NCBI GenBank assembly: GCA_002305615.1
Contig: DBPU01000042.1
Location: 1-46,291, forward strand
Direction: 5' to 3'
DNA: 46,291 nt
From: Verrucomicrobia bacterium UBA1412
GTDB taxonomy: Bacteria; Verrucomicrobiota; Verrucomicrobiia; Limisphaerales; UBA1412
In this document: positions 16,299-25,093 of the stretch, piece after piece
Numbering within the stretch: position 1 is the first letter of the stretch
Layout: each line of letters starts with the position of its first letter
Position numbers and translations under genes: made by a program
Notes under the pieces: model-generated
The model's input: only the letters and a program-made list of their open reading frames with translations
Database searches by the model: none
Told to the model about the DNA's origin: nothing

Positions 16299-16346
16299 CA
16301 ATTCAGATGGGCTGCATCCGTCGAAGTGATTTGCAGAATAAGCGCC

Positions 16347-18719
16347 CTACTCCCGCAACATTCTCACTCCAAAAAGGCCACCGGCATAACTGTTTCCGAC
16401 TGGCAAAAACTTTATGTTCACCTGGCTTTTATTCTGCGTGAACTTGGAGGGCAGCTTGTACTCCACGTCGATAAACCGATTGGCCGGCTCTCCCTTGAGC
16501 TCCTGACGTGCCAAAAACTCTCCATCGACCTGAATCTCAAAAGTACGATGATCCCCACCCCAATAAGTGCAAGTCAGTATATTCTCCACTTCCGGGTCCA
16601 CTTTCATGTCAAAAGCGAACCACCCATCGCTTGCCGCATGGCGCCACTTACGTCCCTGATGCTCTCCAACGCTCGTTTTTTCTCCCGTGAGGTTATGATC
16701 GCGTTCGGGTTGCATTTGCCCGATGAAAAACAAATCCACCGTTCTCTTTTCCAGGAGTGCTTTTGCCGCCTCCTCTGCTTCAATTCTTTCCTTAAGCTCA
16801 CGGTATTGCTCTTCCGAATAGACATCCAAATAAACAGTGTAATATTTTTCACTGCCATGCAGACGGAAGAACGGGACCAGTTCCACATCGCGGGGATAAC
16901 CAACCGCCTCCGTTCGGAAAGTCAGCGACTTGCCTTCAACGGGCTTAACCCATTTGTAAAGCGGCTCATTATCCTCCATCTTCAGGATTGGCACGAAACC
17001 CTCATGGATTTGAGAGGGATCGCCTACCTCGCCTAATTGCGCTGCAAGGAGGATGGGGCCATAGAAAATGGCAATCCGGTTTGGATTATCCGGCATGGAT
17101 TCCTTGCGCAGTTTCATGGGAATCTCGATCTGGATCACGTCTCCATCTTTCCACTGCCGATCCAGTTTGATGAAAGAGGCCGGTTGCCAGGATGCCTTTT
17201 CCACTACTCCGTTCACCTTCACAAAGGCTCCATCTGAAGCCCAGCCCGGATGCCGTATCTGCAACGTAAATGTCTTGGGCTCCTTGCAACTCAGTGTGAT
17301 TTTGCTCGTACTTTCATCGGGATAGCGCGTCTCTTGGGTCAACCGAATTCCCTTGGCCTCCCAGTTCAATTCCGAGGCTATAAACAAGTTCACCCACAAG
17401 TTTGAATCATTGTGAAAATAAATTCCATCGCAGTACTTCACATGATTTTCAAAGCCAGTGCCCACGCAGCAGGTAAAATCATCATACGGCCTTTGATATT
17501 CTTTGTGACCACCCTGCTTCAGCGAAAGATTGTAAATGACTCTTCCCTCAGGGCTATGGCTGGAAAGAATGTGATTATACAATGCTCTCTCAAAAAAATC
17601 TCCCACTTCCGCCTCGGGCCTCCAGCCAAACACATGGCGCGTGAGCTTCAACATGTTATTCACGTTGCACGTCTCGGTGGTATCCTGACTCAATCTATCG
17701 TTCAGTTTATCAGGTTGAGAGAAATACTCGCGGTCGCAGTGGCCTCCCGTAACGTAGGAGTGATGATGCACTACCCTCTCCCAGAAAAATTCAGCGCCGT
17801 CCCGATCTGCAGGATTGCCCGTAATTTCATAAAGAGTGGCCAAACCTACCAGTTTCGGAACTTGCGTGTTGGCGTGCTTCCCGGGCAAAATATCTCTGCC
17901 TTCAATCAGCGGATCCAGAATTAACCGATGATGAAAACGCCGTGCGGCTGAGAGGTAACGCTCTTCTCCCGTATCCGCATAAAGATCGGCCAGGACTTCG
18001 TTCATACCTCCATGCTCGCAGAAAAGGACCTTCTGCATCTTTTCTTCATCTAGCCCCTTTACCACATCCCAAAGATAATCCGCAAATTTTTTGGCCACCT
18101 CAAGAGCCTCCCGGTTTCCACAAATCCGGTAAGCATCCCGCAACCCCGCAAGCTGTTTGTGGTACGTGTAGAAAGGAACCCAGATACCGTTCAAATTGAA
18201 ACCTTCCGAGCGAACCACTCCCGACCGCAATTCATCCATGCACTTTTCTCCTCCGGGAATAGCGCTGATCAAACCGGAGTTTTTGGCTTTCTGGCACTCA
18301 GCAAACTCGGAGACAATATAGTTCACTCGCTTTAGAAACTCAGGATTCCCGGTCGAGGCGTAAGCCAGAGCGCAAGCGCTCAAATAATGACCACAAGAAT
18401 GCCCGGCTATTGACATTGATTCCCAGCCTTCGTAATGCTTGGCCTTGGGCTCCAAGCCTGCATTACTGCGAAACTGAGCCAGGAACCGATCCGGCTCCAG
18501 AGAGAGAAGATACTCGGCTGAAACTTTCTGCCCATCCAGGAAGAAGCCATCCAGCAGTTTGACATCCTGCAAGTTGAAGGGCTGCGCTTTTGGCGAAGCT
18601 TGAGGTGTTAGAGCCAGATGGAAGCGGTCATTATCGGTAGTATCCGCAACGGCCGCGGTAGTGCCACCCACCAGAAAAAAAGCTGCCAGACCCGTTATGC
18701 AGTAGTATGTTATATTCAT
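16347..18719 (-). CDS. Exported GH127 family glycosidase (beta-L-arabinofuranosidase-like)
   Basis: 790 residues from ATG 18719, which starts a clear signal peptide (hydrophobic 7-20, Ala-rich cleavage region ending near Ala25); the frame runs 25 codons further upstream but would bury the signal. GH127 (DUF1680) hallmarks: TGGHCDREYF with E331, TTETCNVNNMLKLT with E349 and C351, and FTCCVGTGFENH with C417-C418. In characterised GH127 these form a zinc-thiolate site whose Cys acts as nucleophile, with a Glu as acid/base. After the (alpha/alpha)6 barrel come beta domains (about 470-620) and a C-terminal module (about 670-785) like DUF6805. Exact substrate unknown. No other sugar-degradation genes adjoin it. 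Confidence 0.9.
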   Translation of the reverse strand: MNITYYCITGLAAFFLVGGTTAAVADTTDNDRFHLALTPQASPKAQPFNLQDVKLLDGFFLDGQKVSAEYLLSLEPDRFLAQFRSNAGLEPKAKHYEGWESMSIAGHSCGHYLSACALAYASTGNPEFLKRVNYIVSEFAECQKAKNSGLISAIPGGEKCMDELRSGVVRSEGFNLNGIWVPFYTYHKQLAGLRDAYRICGNREALEVAKKFADYLWDVVKGLDEEKMQKVLFCEHGGMNEVLADLYADTGEERYLSAARRFHHRLILDPLIEGRDILPGKHANTQVPKLVGLATLYEITGNPADRDGAEFFWERVVHHHSYVTGGHCDREYFSQPDKLNDRLSQDTTETCNVNNMLKLTRHVFGWRPEAEVGDFFERALYNHILSSHSPEGRVIYNLSLKQGGHKEYQRPYDDFTCCVGTGFENHVKYCDGIYFHNDSNLWVNLFIASELNWEAKGIRLTQETRYPDESTSKITLSCKEPKTFTLQIRHPGWASDGAFVKVNGVVEKASWQPASFIKLDRQWKDGDVIQIEIPMKLRKESMPDNPNRIAIFYGPILLAAQLGEVGDPSQIHEGFVPILKMEDNEPLYKWVKPVEGKSLTFRTEAVGYPRDVELVPFFRLHGSEKYYTVYLDVYSEEQYRELKERIEAEEAAKALLEKRTVDLFFIGQMQPERDHNLTGEKTSVGEHQGRKWRHAASDGWFAFDMKVDPEVENILTCTYWGGDHRTFEIQVDGEFLARQELKGEPANRFIDVEYKLPSKFTQNKSQVNIKFLPVGNSYAGGLFGVRMLRE

Positions 18720-18720
18720 A

Positions 18721-18750
18721 TCAAAACCAAGTTGGTTCAAACATATACAT
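18721..18750 (-). CDS. Possible leader peptide (9 codons) before the GH127 gene
   Basis: An ATG at 18750, preceded by a GGGGAGAGGAAT purine-rich sequence, opens a 9-codon frame (MYMFEPTWF) whose TGA lies 1 base before the GH127 ATG. This could couple translation to the glycosidase gene, which itself has no Shine-Dalgarno. It conflicts with the promoter proposed at 18740-18768, which would start transcription downstream of this ATG; only one of the two can be right for a given transcript. Confidence 0.2.
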   Translation of the reverse strand: MYMFEPTWF

Positions 18751-18768
18751 ATTCCTCTCCCCTGGCAA
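18740..18768 (-). promoter_or_regulatory. Candidate promoter of the GH127 gene
   Basis: Minus strand TTGCCA (18768-18763), 17-base spacer, TATGTT (18745-18740). Transcription would begin near 18733, giving a 14-base leader to ATG 18719 and excluding the longer upstream start. Confidence 0.4.
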
Positions 18769-18792
18769 GTTTTATCATGGAGAGCTAAAAGC

Positions 18793-18823
18793 AAAAAACC
18801 AGAGAATGTATCCCTGGTTTTTT
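18793..18823. terminator. Intrinsic terminator after glnS
   Basis: A 10-base perfect stem (18793-18802 with 18814-18823), AAAAAACCAG and its complement, with an 11-base loop. On the minus strand it ends in six T and lies about 80 bases beyond the glnS stop. The A-run on the other side makes it potentially bidirectional. Confidence 0.85.
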
Positions 18824-18902
18824 AGAGTGAGTTGTATCTTTTAAATAAGATCAGCAGCCCATAGACGGTTCGTAATTAAAAACGAGAACCTGTTTACACG
18901 CC

Positions 18903-20693
18903 TTACTTGTTTTGCGTTTTTGCCCAGGAATCCCGAAGCGTCACGGTGCGATTAAACACATTTGAACCGTCTTGCGCCTTTTCTTCATCGACACAGAAAT
19001 AACCCAGCCGCTCAAACTGATAAACCTGACCGACCAGCGCATCCTTCACAAATGGCTCAATGAAGCAATTGGGAAGCACTTCCAGCGAACCCGGGTTCAG
19101 GTGAGTCATCCAGTCCTGCCCATCACTTTCATCAGCCGGATCCTCTACATTGAAAAGACGGTCATAAAGTCTGACCTCACGCTTCAACGCATGAGGAGCG
19201 GAAACCCAGTGAATGGTCCCCTTTATCTTTCGTCCGCTTGTGGCTCCTCCGGCCTTGGAATCCGGGTCATAAGTGCATCGAATGGTATGAACCCGACCTT
19301 CACTGTCTTTTTCCAGACCTACACACTTGATGATATAGGCATAGCGCAGGCGCACTTCTCCACCGGGAACCAGCCGGTGATACTTGGGCGGAGGGATCTC
19401 CCGGAAGTCATCCTCCTCAATATAGAGCTCGCGGCTGAAGGGCACTTTTCGAGTTCCTGCTTGAGGATCCTCAGGGTTATTGACCGCCTCAAGTTCTTCG
19501 ACTTTACCTTCGGGATAGTTCTCAATAACAAGCTTGATGGGCTTCAACACCCCCATTACCCGCAATGCGCTCTTGTTCAATTCCTCGCGAACGCAGAACT
19601 CCAGAAGCGAAACATCAATCGTGTTCTCACGCTTCGCAATCCCGATTTTTTCGCAAAAGAGCCTCAGTGCTACCGCCGGATATCCTCTACGGCGCATCCC
19701 TGCAATGGTAGGCATCCGAGGATCGTTCCAATCTGCCACTTTGCCCTGCTGAACCAATGCCAGGAGTTTCCTCTTGCTCATAACCGTATAGGTCAGGTTC
19801 AAGCGGGCAAACTCATACTGATGCGGCAGCGGTCTTGGCAAATCGAGCATCTCCAGAAACCAATCATAGATCGGCCTGTGCACGACAAACTCCAACGTAC
19901 AGATGGAGTGAGTAATACCTTCAATATAATCGCTGACGCAGTGAGCAAAATCGTAGAGAGGATAGATGCACCACTTGTCGCCGGTTTGATGGTGAGACAC
20001 ATGGCGAATACGGTAGATTAAAGGATCGCGCATCCAGACATTGGGGCTCTTCATATCCACTTTGGCACGCAAAGTACGAGCTCCATCCGGGAACTCTCCT
20101 GCCCTCATTCTCTGGAATAAATCCAGATTCTCCTCCACGCTTCGATTCCGGTAGGGACTCTCAATCCCGGGTTTGTCGGGGGCTCCACGCATCTGGTCCA
20201 CCTCTTCGGCAGTCAGGTCGCACACGTAAGCCTTGCCGATTCGGATCAATTTCAGGGCAAACTGGTAAAAGGCCTCAAAATAATCGGACGCATAAAAAGG
20301 CTCTGTATTGACACCGGGCTCTCTACAAACCTGAGCATGAAAATCAAGTTTTCCACCCACTTCAACCGCAGGCGGCTCGCGGTCGGCTTCTTTCAATCCC
20401 AGGTACTCCTGCGCCCAACCGGAAATAAGCCACTTGATATCCTCCTGAATACTGTCAACATATTCGGTCTCCTCCTTCACCGGATTGGTGTCATCCATGC
20501 GGATGTGGCACACGCCATTAAATTCCCGGGCTATTCCGAAGTTTAAACAGATCGCCTTAGCATGTCCAATATGCAAATAGCCATTGGGCTCGGGGGGAAA
20601 ACGGGTAATAATCTTTTGACGCCGTCCGTTTTTTAAATCTTCTTCTACTATTTCCCGTATAAAATCCGTTGCCCGCAAATTCTCTTCGTTCAT
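18903..20693 (-). CDS. glnS: Glutaminyl-tRNA synthetase GlnRS
   Basis: Class I synthetase charging tRNA-Gln with glutamine. HIGH motif in PPEPNGYLHIGHAKAI (33-48), DDTNP (67-71) that distinguishes GlnRS from bacterial GluRS, and MSKRK (305-309) as the KMSKS equivalent; the C-terminal anticodon-binding beta barrels follow. 596 residues against ~555 in E. coli; a ~33-residue insertion (about 97-130) follows the DIKWL segment. Its presence implies direct Gln-tRNA charging, although an amidotransferase route elsewhere cannot be excluded. ATG at 20693. Stands alone with its own terminator. Confidence 0.96.
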   Translation of the reverse strand: MNEENLRATDFIREIVEEDLKNGRRQKIITRFPPEPNGYLHIGHAKAICLNFGIAREFNGVCHIRMDDTNPVKEETEYVDSIQEDIKWLISGWAQEYLGLKEADREPPAVEVGGKLDFHAQVCREPGVNTEPFYASDYFEAFYQFALKLIRIGKAYVCDLTAEEVDQMRGAPDKPGIESPYRNRSVEENLDLFQRMRAGEFPDGARTLRAKVDMKSPNVWMRDPLIYRIRHVSHHQTGDKWCIYPLYDFAHCVSDYIEGITHSICTLEFVVHRPIYDWFLEMLDLPRPLPHQYEFARLNLTYTVMSKRKLLALVQQGKVADWNDPRMPTIAGMRRRGYPAVALRLFCEKIGIAKRENTIDVSLLEFCVREELNKSALRVMGVLKPIKLVIENYPEGKVEELEAVNNPEDPQAGTRKVPFSRELYIEEDDFREIPPPKYHRLVPGGEVRLRYAYIIKCVGLEKDSEGRVHTIRCTYDPDSKAGGATSGRKIKGTIHWVSAPHALKREVRLYDRLFNVEDPADESDGQDWMTHLNPGSLEVLPNCFIEPFVKDALVGQVYQFERLGYFCVDEEKAQDGSNVFNRTVTLRDSWAKTQNK

Positions 20694-20797
20694 ATTTTTT
20701 CTCTAAAATCTCTCCCCGTACCGGGTGGGATGCCCACATCAAGTTACTCGAGTGTTTTGCTTCTATCCAGCAGAAAAACTCTCTCTTCGCTTATCTG

Positions 20798-21598
20798 TTA
20801 ACTTAAAGCCACATCTAAAACCATCATTACTAAAAAGCCCGATAGAACTCCTATCGTGCCGATATTGGAGTGTTCGCCCAGGTGCGCTTCCGGTATCAGC
20901 TCTTCCACTACCACGTAGAGCATCGCCCCAGCGGCAAAAGCCAACATCCAAGGCATAAGTCCGACAATTCCACCGGAAAGCAACACCGCTACTACCGCAC
21001 CAATCGGCTCCACTACGGCGGAAAGAACACCCAAACTGAAAGCTTTCCTGCGGCTGGCTCCTTCTCGCCTCAGGGGCAGAGCAACGGCCGCTCCCTCGGG
21101 AAGATTCTGTAATCCAATCCCGATAGAAAGTGCTGCGGCTGAAGCTGTAGTAATAACGACAGTCTCGCCATATTGAGCAATACTGGCAGCCAATCCGACA
21201 GCCATTCCCTCCGGAATATTATGCAATGTTACGGCAAACACCAGGAGCGTGGTTCTTCGAAGCGGACTTTTGACACCTTCGGGCACATCCGCCCCCGGAT
21301 GTAGGTGAGGCATAAAGGCGTCCAGCAACCAAAGAAATCCGGCTCCCAGAATAAAACCACCTGTTGCCGGGATTAACCCGTTACCGCCCTGTTCCTTTGC
21401 CATATTTATAGCGGGAATAAGCAAGCTCCAAACGCTGGCGGCTATCATGACTCCTGCAGCGAAACCCAAAAAAACGCGTTGAACTCCCTGCGGTATTTCT
21501 TTCCTAAAAAAGAACACGGTGCCGGCACCTGCCGTCGTGCACAGGAAAGGTATCGCCGTGCTGGCCAACGCCAATATAATTAAATCAAAGGCACTCAT
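20798..21598 (-). CDS. ZIP family divalent metal transporter
   Basis: Inner-membrane importer or exchanger of zinc or related metals. 266 residues from ATG 21598 (a TTG 9 bases upstream is the alternative). About eight hydrophobic segments; ZIP metal-site motifs HNIPEGMAVG (TM4) and NLPEGAAVALP (TM5) plus EELIPEAH (TM6-7). A His-containing loop (MPHLHPGADVPEG) lies between TM3 and TM4, as usual for metal capture. It resembles the ZupT/GufA branch. Preceded by a promoter and a possible short ORF; no metal regulator gene is adjacent. Confidence 0.92.
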   Translation of the reverse strand: MSAFDLIILALASTAIPFLCTTAGAGTVFFFRKEIPQGVQRVFLGFAAGVMIAASVWSLLIPAINMAKEQGGNGLIPATGGFILGAGFLWLLDAFMPHLHPGADVPEGVKSPLRRTTLLVFAVTLHNIPEGMAVGLAASIAQYGETVVITTASAAALSIGIGLQNLPEGAAVALPLRREGASRRKAFSLGVLSAVVEPIGAVVAVLLSGGIVGLMPWMLAFAAGAMLYVVVEELIPEAHLGEHSNIGTIGVLSGFLVMMVLDVALS

Positions 21599-21622
21599 AA
21601 TGCTCAATCAACGATTTGCATT

Positions 21623-21760
21623 TCAGCAAGAGAGCAGGTTCTCAATCCACAAGGCATTTTTAAACGATAAAAAAGCAGAATCCACCCCGTCCCGACAGTA
21701 AGCGCATTCCGTTTTCCCTTGCCCGTAGCCTTTTGAGGGTTGTATCACCCTGCCTTTCAT
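21623..21760 (-). CDS. Possible small ORF upstream of the ZIP gene
   Basis: A 45-codon frame from ATG 21760 ends 24 bases before the ZIP ATG. It contains a Cys pair (CAYC), a third Cys at the C-terminus and several aromatic residues. If the promoter at 21769-21797 is real, transcription starts about 2 bases before this ATG, so the message would be almost leaderless. The frame is open further upstream to ATG 21793. No family recognised; the same stretch could instead be a structured leader RNA, since a second frame is also open over most of it. Confidence 0.25.
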   Translation of the reverse strand: MKGRVIQPSKGYGQGKTECAYCRDGVDSAFLSFKNALWIENLLSC

Positions 21761-21768
21761 CCAGAAAG

Positions 21769-21797
21769 AGAGTACCATAGAAGGCGTTTTCATTCAA
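21769..21797 (-). promoter_or_regulatory. Candidate promoter of the ZIP transporter gene
   Basis: Minus strand TTGAAT (21797-21792), 17-base spacer, TACTCT (21774-21769). The leader to the ZIP ATG would be about 165 bases, long enough for a regulatory RNA or small ORF. Confidence 0.45.
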
Positions 21798-21900
21798 CGG
21801 GAAAAGAGTACTCAAGCTCTTGAAGAATCAGCAAAAATAGCTTTCAGTGAAAACATACACTAAAAACCCATAATTCAATATTCCTCTACACCCATGCGAA

Positions 21901-24168
21901 TCAAGTCAGGTCCATCGGGTCTATATCGACCGTAAAACTGACACCCTTGGGGCATTTAACTGATTGAAATAGTTCAAAAAGCTTCCGGCTCAGAGCCATC
22001 ATTTTGGCTGTCCTCAAGAGAATATGGTACCGATAATAGCCCTGTGAGCGCTCCAGAAGGGCCGGGACCGGTCCATTAATGACCAGAGGGCGGATGGACT
22101 GAAACGATTCTCCATCAAGCAACTGCCGGATATGCTGAGCTGTCAGCTGGAGCTTTTCCTCGTCCATACTTTTAATGGTCAAAAGGGCCAGGCGGCTTGC
22201 CGGTGGATAATGAAGTTCTTTTCTCGAGGTAATCTCATCCGCATAGAAGTTTTCGTAATCATGATTTTTCGCATACAGAATCGCCGGGGCCCAGGGGGTA
22301 AAGGTTTGGACAATCACCTCCCCTTCGTCATCTCCCCTGCCGGCACGCCCCGCAACCTGAGTTATTAACTGAAAAGTCCGTTCGCTGGCTCTGAAATCGG
22401 GACGATGAAGCGAAATATCGGCATTAAGGATTCCCACCAGGGTCACCCGGGGGAAATGAAGCCCCTTGGTAATCATCTGCGTCCCCAGCAGAATATCGAT
22501 TTTTCCTAAACCAAAAGCAGTCAGGATATCGCGGTAATCCTCTTTTTTCTTGAGAGTATCGCTATCCATCCTGCGAATTCTGGCTTGGGGGAAAAGCTTC
22601 TGCAGCGTTTCTTCTATGCGTTCTGTGCCCGCTCCCGAGTAGCGGATATCGGGCTTATTACAATCGGGGCAGCGATAAGGTGCCTGAACGTGATGCCCGC
22701 AGATATGGCACTTGAGAAGCTGGGCGCGTCGATGGTAAACCATAGACACACTGCAATTGGGGCACTCGGCAACATAACCACAATCCGGACATTGAAGCTG
22801 GGTGGCATATCCTCTCCGGTTCAGAAAGAGAATCACCTGGTGGGATTCCTCCAGTTGGCGGCGAATTGCTTCCTTCAGGCGGGTAGAAAATAGGGGGATG
22901 CCTCGATCGACTCGGATTTCCGAACACATATCCACAATGGCAACCTGCGGCATCTGGATGTCATCCACTCGTTTGGAAAGCTTTAACAGTGTGTATTTAC
23001 CCTGGATGGCATTGTAGTAACTCTCCATGCTGGGAGTAGCACTCCCCAAGACGACTACGGTTTTCTCCATTTGGGCCCGGACTACGGCGACGTCTCGCGC
23101 ATTGTATCTGGGGGATTCCTCCTGTTTGTAAGAATGTTCATGCTCCTCATCCACTATAATGACTCCCAGGGGCTCCACAGGGGCAAATATGGCAGAACGG
23201 GCTCCGATCACAATCCGCGCATCTCCCCTGCGAATCTTATGCCATTCATCATGACGCTCACCGGCGGAAAGGTGGCTATGTAATACGGCAACCTGAGAGC
23301 GCAGCGGTCCTTCTGCAAAACGTGATTTAAAGCGTTCAACGGTTTGGGGGGTCAATGATATCTCCGGCACAAGAACAATGGCTCCCTGCCCTTTCTCCAA
23401 CGCGTGTGCTATGGCCTGTAAATATATTTCAGTCTTCCCACTGCCCGTCACCCCGAATAAGAGAAAAGGCTTCGTCTGGGAGTGATCTGAACTATCCATC
23501 GCTTGAATAATTTGCTTCAAGCAGGGTGCCTGCTCCTCATTCAGATTCAAAGCCGTGGTGGGGAGAATGCGGACATTGGAGTACGGATCACGAAGGACTT
23601 TGAGCGATGCTATCGAGATTTTTCCCGTCCGCTCTATTTTTCTCACTACTTCCGCGGTGCAGGAGAGCTGCTCGATCAGGTCCGTCAGCGGCAGTTCCCC
23701 CTGCTGTTGAATAAAAGCCAAAACCTCCTGCTGGCGCAGGGTCAACTTTTCCGGCTCGGGTGCTTCAGCATTATATCGAACAAAAAGCTGTTTTTTCCAT
23801 CCCTCCTGTTCCCTGCGAACAACCTCCGGGAGCAGACTCCTCAGAGCCACCTCAATGGTACAGCAGTAATAGGCAGCCATCCAGAGTGCTAAATCTTTTA
23901 CCTTGGGAGTAATCAGACTCTGCTCCCCGATAATTTCCAAAATCGGTTTGAGCTTTTGCGGACATTCCGTTGGCTGCAATAGAAGGGAGCTCTCGGCAGA
24001 CATTTCCGGAGAGTGCTCAATTAACTCGGTCACATATCCCAGAATTTCTCGAGTTTTGAAGGGAACCTTGACACGACTCCCCACACTGATAGAAGCTTCC
24101 ATTTCGGGGGGCACTTCATAGTCAAAGAGTTTATTCAGAGATATTTCGGTTGCAATCCGGGCGATCAC
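21901..24168 (-). CDS. priA: Primosomal protein N' (replication restart helicase PriA)
   Basis: Superfamily 2 DNA helicase that reloads the replisome at stalled forks. 755 residues. N-terminal 3'-DNA-binding domain (FDYEVP, 15-20), Walker A GVTGSGKTEIYL (239-250), Walker B VDEEHEHSYKQ (339-349), then a zinc region with eight Cys in pairs (CPDCG, CPNCS, CHICG, CPDCN), and the helicase motif QVAGRAGRG. Start is GTG at 24168, matching the usual PriA N-terminus; no clear ribosome binding site. 20 bases after the thiD stop, so probably co-transcribed with thiD. Confidence 0.96.
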   Translation of the reverse strand: MIARIATEISLNKLFDYEVPPEMEASISVGSRVKVPFKTREILGYVTELIEHSPEMSAESSLLLQPTECPQKLKPILEIIGEQSLITPKVKDLALWMAAYYCCTIEVALRSLLPEVVRREQEGWKKQLFVRYNAEAPEPEKLTLRQQEVLAFIQQQGELPLTDLIEQLSCTAEVVRKIERTGKISIASLKVLRDPYSNVRILPTTALNLNEEQAPCLKQIIQAMDSSDHSQTKPFLLFGVTGSGKTEIYLQAIAHALEKGQGAIVLVPEISLTPQTVERFKSRFAEGPLRSQVAVLHSHLSAGERHDEWHKIRRGDARIVIGARSAIFAPVEPLGVIIVDEEHEHSYKQEESPRYNARDVAVVRAQMEKTVVVLGSATPSMESYYNAIQGKYTLLKLSKRVDDIQMPQVAIVDMCSEIRVDRGIPLFSTRLKEAIRRQLEESHQVILFLNRRGYATQLQCPDCGYVAECPNCSVSMVYHRRAQLLKCHICGHHVQAPYRCPDCNKPDIRYSGAGTERIEETLQKLFPQARIRRMDSDTLKKKEDYRDILTAFGLGKIDILLGTQMITKGLHFPRVTLVGILNADISLHRPDFRASERTFQLITQVAGRAGRGDDEGEVIVQTFTPWAPAILYAKNHDYENFYADEITSRKELHYPPASRLALLTIKSMDEEKLQLTAQHIRQLLDGESFQSIRPLVINGPVPALLERSQGYYRYHILLRTAKMMALSRKLFELFQSVKCPKGVSFTVDIDPMDLT

Positions 24169-24188
24169 GAAGGGGTCTAAACAGCAGG

Positions 24189-24989
24189 CTAATGGTTTCC
24201 AAACCAGTTCAGAGCATAGTGATCCGCAATTTTTACAGAGTCTTTTATTGCCTGGAACACATAATTTTTCCCTATTTCCACCGCAGCCGGCAAAGGATGT
24301 CCCAGGGCCAGAGCTGCCGTAATGGCGGAGGAAAAAGTACAGCCGGTTCCATGAGGAGAAACACCCAATACAAAGGGCTTTCTAAAGATGTATTCCGCTT
24401 TTCCATCCCAGAGAATATCGATGGCTTCATCCGAGTCGCGAAGATGGCCTCCTTTGGCCAAAACAGGCCGTCCAAATTTGTCATAAAGCTCCCGTGCAGC
24501 CAATTGAAGAGCTTTTTGGTTTTCAATGGCATGCCCCAAAAGGCGAACCGACTCATCCAGGTTAGGCGTCAGCAAATCCGCCAGAGGGAAAAGCTCCTCG
24601 CACATCGCCTGCACCGCATCCACTTGAAGAAGCTCTGAGCCGCTGGTGCTGATCATTACCGGGTCTATAACCAGTTTCACCGAATGCTCTTTCAAAAAAC
24701 TAGCCAGAACATGGATCAGCTCCGCGTTGTAAAGCATCCCTGTCTTAGCGGCAACAGGTGGCAATTCAGAAAAAACGGCAATCAGCTGTTGGCGGAGAAA
24801 TTCAGCAGGTGAAGAGAGAATTGCCCGAACTCCTTTGGGATTCTGCGCCGTCAAACAGGTTATGGCAGCGCACCCGTGTACCCCCAGGGCGGCAAAGGTT
24901 TTCAGATCAGCCTGGACACCCGCACCTCCACCACTATCGGTACCCGCAATGGTAAGAGCAATTGGCAATGAGACGCGTTCTTTATTCAT
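24189..24989 (-). CDS. thiD: Hydroxymethylpyrimidine/phosphomethylpyrimidine kinase ThiD
   Basis: Phosphorylates HMP and HMP-P for thiamine biosynthesis. Ribokinase fold: IAGTDSGGGAGVQADLKTF near the N-terminus, CLTAQN, VIDPVM, LTPNLDE and the anion-hole and catalytic segment SPHGTGCTFSSAI. About 266 residues, normal. ATG 24989 chosen; a TTG at 24998 has a GAGG 6 bases upstream, but that GAGG lies between the -10 and the predicted transcription start, so it would not be in the mRNA. Followed by priA; no other thi genes or TPP riboswitch visible here. Confidence 0.95.
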   Translation of the reverse strand: MNKERVSLPIALTIAGTDSGGGAGVQADLKTFAALGVHGCAAITCLTAQNPKGVRAILSSPAEFLRQQLIAVFSELPPVAAKTGMLYNAELIHVLASFLKEHSVKLVIDPVMISTSGSELLQVDAVQAMCEELFPLADLLTPNLDESVRLLGHAIENQKALQLAARELYDKFGRPVLAKGGHLRDSDEAIDILWDGKAEYIFRKPFVLGVSPHGTGCTFSSAITAALALGHPLPAAVEIGKNYVFQAIKDSVKIADHYALNWFGNH

Positions 24990-25009
24990 AGGAAGCAATA
25001 CCAGCCTCG

Positions 25010-25038
25010 GTTATAAGGTTTTGCGTTCTCCCTGTAAA
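25010..25038 (-). promoter_or_regulatory. Candidate promoter of thiD-priA
   Basis: Minus strand TTTACA (25038-25033), 17-base spacer, TATAAC (25015-25010), directly after the rplQ terminator. Predicted start near 25003, giving a very short thiD leader. Confidence 0.6.
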
Positions 25039-25043
25039 GCAGA

Positions 25044-25070
25044 AAAGCTCCCTCGAACAGAGGGAGCTTT
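25044..25070 (-). terminator. Terminator of the S10-spc-alpha operon
   Basis: An 11-base perfect stem (25044-25054 with 25060-25070), AAAGCTCCCTC and its complement, loop GAACA. On the minus strand it is followed by TTCTGCTTT, 24 bases after the rplQ stop. Confidence 0.88.
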
Positions 25071-25093
25071 CGAACTTATTGCGGAAAATTCGC

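Larger units (their letters stand above)
16075..16346. other. Intergenic region between GH127 gene and tatA
   Basis: 272 bases holding a candidate promoter for the tat operon (16212-16239), a second TATAAT nearer tatA (16118-16123, without a clear -35), and a stable hairpin (16275-16298). A 60-codon open frame at 16119-16301 (minus) crosses both promoter-like elements and is not convincing as a gene. Confidence 0.6.
21599..21900. other. Intergenic region between priA and the ZIP gene
   Basis: 302 bases containing the ZIP promoter candidate and the possible small ORF. On the priA-proximal side (about 21800-21900) I see no gene and no convincing terminator, only a weak 5-base hairpin around 21800-21820. 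Confidence 0.6.

Noticed and set aside
16119..16301. 60-codon minus-strand frame upstream of tatA
   Set aside because: Crosses two TATAAT-like elements and a hairpin, has no recognisable motif and no Shine-Dalgarno sequence; more likely leader DNA.
18972..20021. 349-codon open frame on the plus strand
   Set aside because: Lies fully antisense to glnS, whose motifs are complete; no recognisable protein features and no ribosome binding site of note.
21623..21770. Known riboswitch in the ZIP gene leader
   Set aside because: I compared by eye with the core motifs of TPP, cobalamin, FMN, SAM-I, fluoride, manganese and NiCo riboswitches and saw no match; kept only as a possible small ORF or unknown leader.
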